A DNA stretch of 5,404 nucleotides, taken from assembly GCA_947254385.1 (NCBI GenBank), contig CAMYCP010000099.1:1-5404 (forward strand), in the 5' to 3' direction. Numbering within the stretch: position 1 is the first letter of the stretch; each line of letters starts with the position of its first letter. Both the position numbers and the translations under genes were made by a program. The stretch is from an uncultured Filifactor sp. (GTDB lineage: Bacteria > Bacillota > Clostridia > Peptostreptococcales > Filifactoraceae). The notes under the pieces are model-generated. The model worked only from the letters and a program-made list of their open reading frames with translations. It did not search any database and was not told the origin of the DNA. Below, in pieces: positions 5,302-5,404 of this stretch.

Positions 5302-5404
5302 AAGGGCATCTCTAAAAATTGATAAAAATTAAAAAAATAGAATTTCAAACATTGTAAAATCAATATCTTGTTTTCTGAAAATAGATTTTTTAGAGGTTCT
5401 CTTA
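5301..5404 (-). repeat. MITE-like dispersed repeat, copy B (inverted relative to copy A)
   Basis: The two ends are inverted repeats: TAAGGGCATCTCTAAAAATT (5301-5320) and the reverse complement of 5385-5404 match at 16 of 20 positions, both starting TAAG and sharing CTCTAAAAA. The element is about 104 bp, AT-rich and non-coding. Its reverse complement aligns with 1598-1709 upstream of the operon. The right end coincides with the window edge, so it may continue, and target-site duplication cannot be judged. It could be a non-autonomous element, or the fused ends of an insertion sequence whose transposase is lost or lies outside. Confidence 0.55.

Noticed and set aside
1..5404. CRISPR array, tRNA, rRNA or toxin-antitoxin genes
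   Set aside because: No regularly spaced identical repeats with unique spacers, no tRNA-like cloverleaf and no short gene pair with binding sites were seen on either strand. The 11-bp TTTAAG series is far too short-spaced for CRISPR.

Overview
The window is AT-rich, with strong purine-rich ribosome binding sites, frequent ATA and AAA codons, and GTG and TTG starts. It holds a C69-family dipeptidase and a three-gene ABC exporter made of adaptor, ATPase and permease. No outer-membrane (TolC-type) gene is present. This fits a low-GC, probably anaerobic member of the Bacillota (Clostridia/Tissierellia-like). That placement is an inference; no marker gene in the window fixes the taxon.

Layout: a bidirectional hairpin terminator (12-49) lies directly beyond a leftward gene for a C69-family dipeptidase (50-1471). 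This gene has its own well-formed extended -10 promoter (1506-1534), with an inverted repeat abutting the -35. A 462-bp divergent intergenic region (1472-1933) follows. It holds a degenerate ~112-bp repeat (1598-1709), a second copy of that repeat's terminal 15-mer (1720-1734), four exact TTTAAG half-sites at an 11-bp period (1753-1791), an extended -10 element, and an AT-rich leader with inverted repeats. Rightward from there runs an overlapping operon: membrane-anchored HlyD/MacA-like adaptor (1934-3262), MacB/LolD-type ABC ATPase (3246-3977) and MacB/FtsX-type permease (3971-5179). It ends in a 12-bp-stem terminator (5205-5251). The right end (about 5264-5404) holds one partial and one inverted copy of the same repeat family found upstream of the operon.

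The three exporter proteins should form one complex. The ATPase dimer powers the permease dimer from the cytoplasm, and the adaptor is anchored by one N-terminal helix with most of its mass outside. The arrangement matches the Bacillus YknXYZ type and the monoderm counterparts of MacAB. The substrate cannot be read from sequence; antimicrobial peptides, toxins and drugs are the usual cargo of the family.

The exporter is a familiar type. The most notable signals are non-coding. One is the fourfold TTTAAG-N5 array placed 10 bp upstream of an extended -10 with no usable -35, the layout of a promoter activated by an OmpR/PhoB-family response regulator. TTTAAG-N5-TTTAAG is the recognised CiaR box of streptococci and also fits the PmrA box YTTAAK-N5-YTTAAK. 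The other is a MITE-like repeat family bracketing the operon in inverted orientation.
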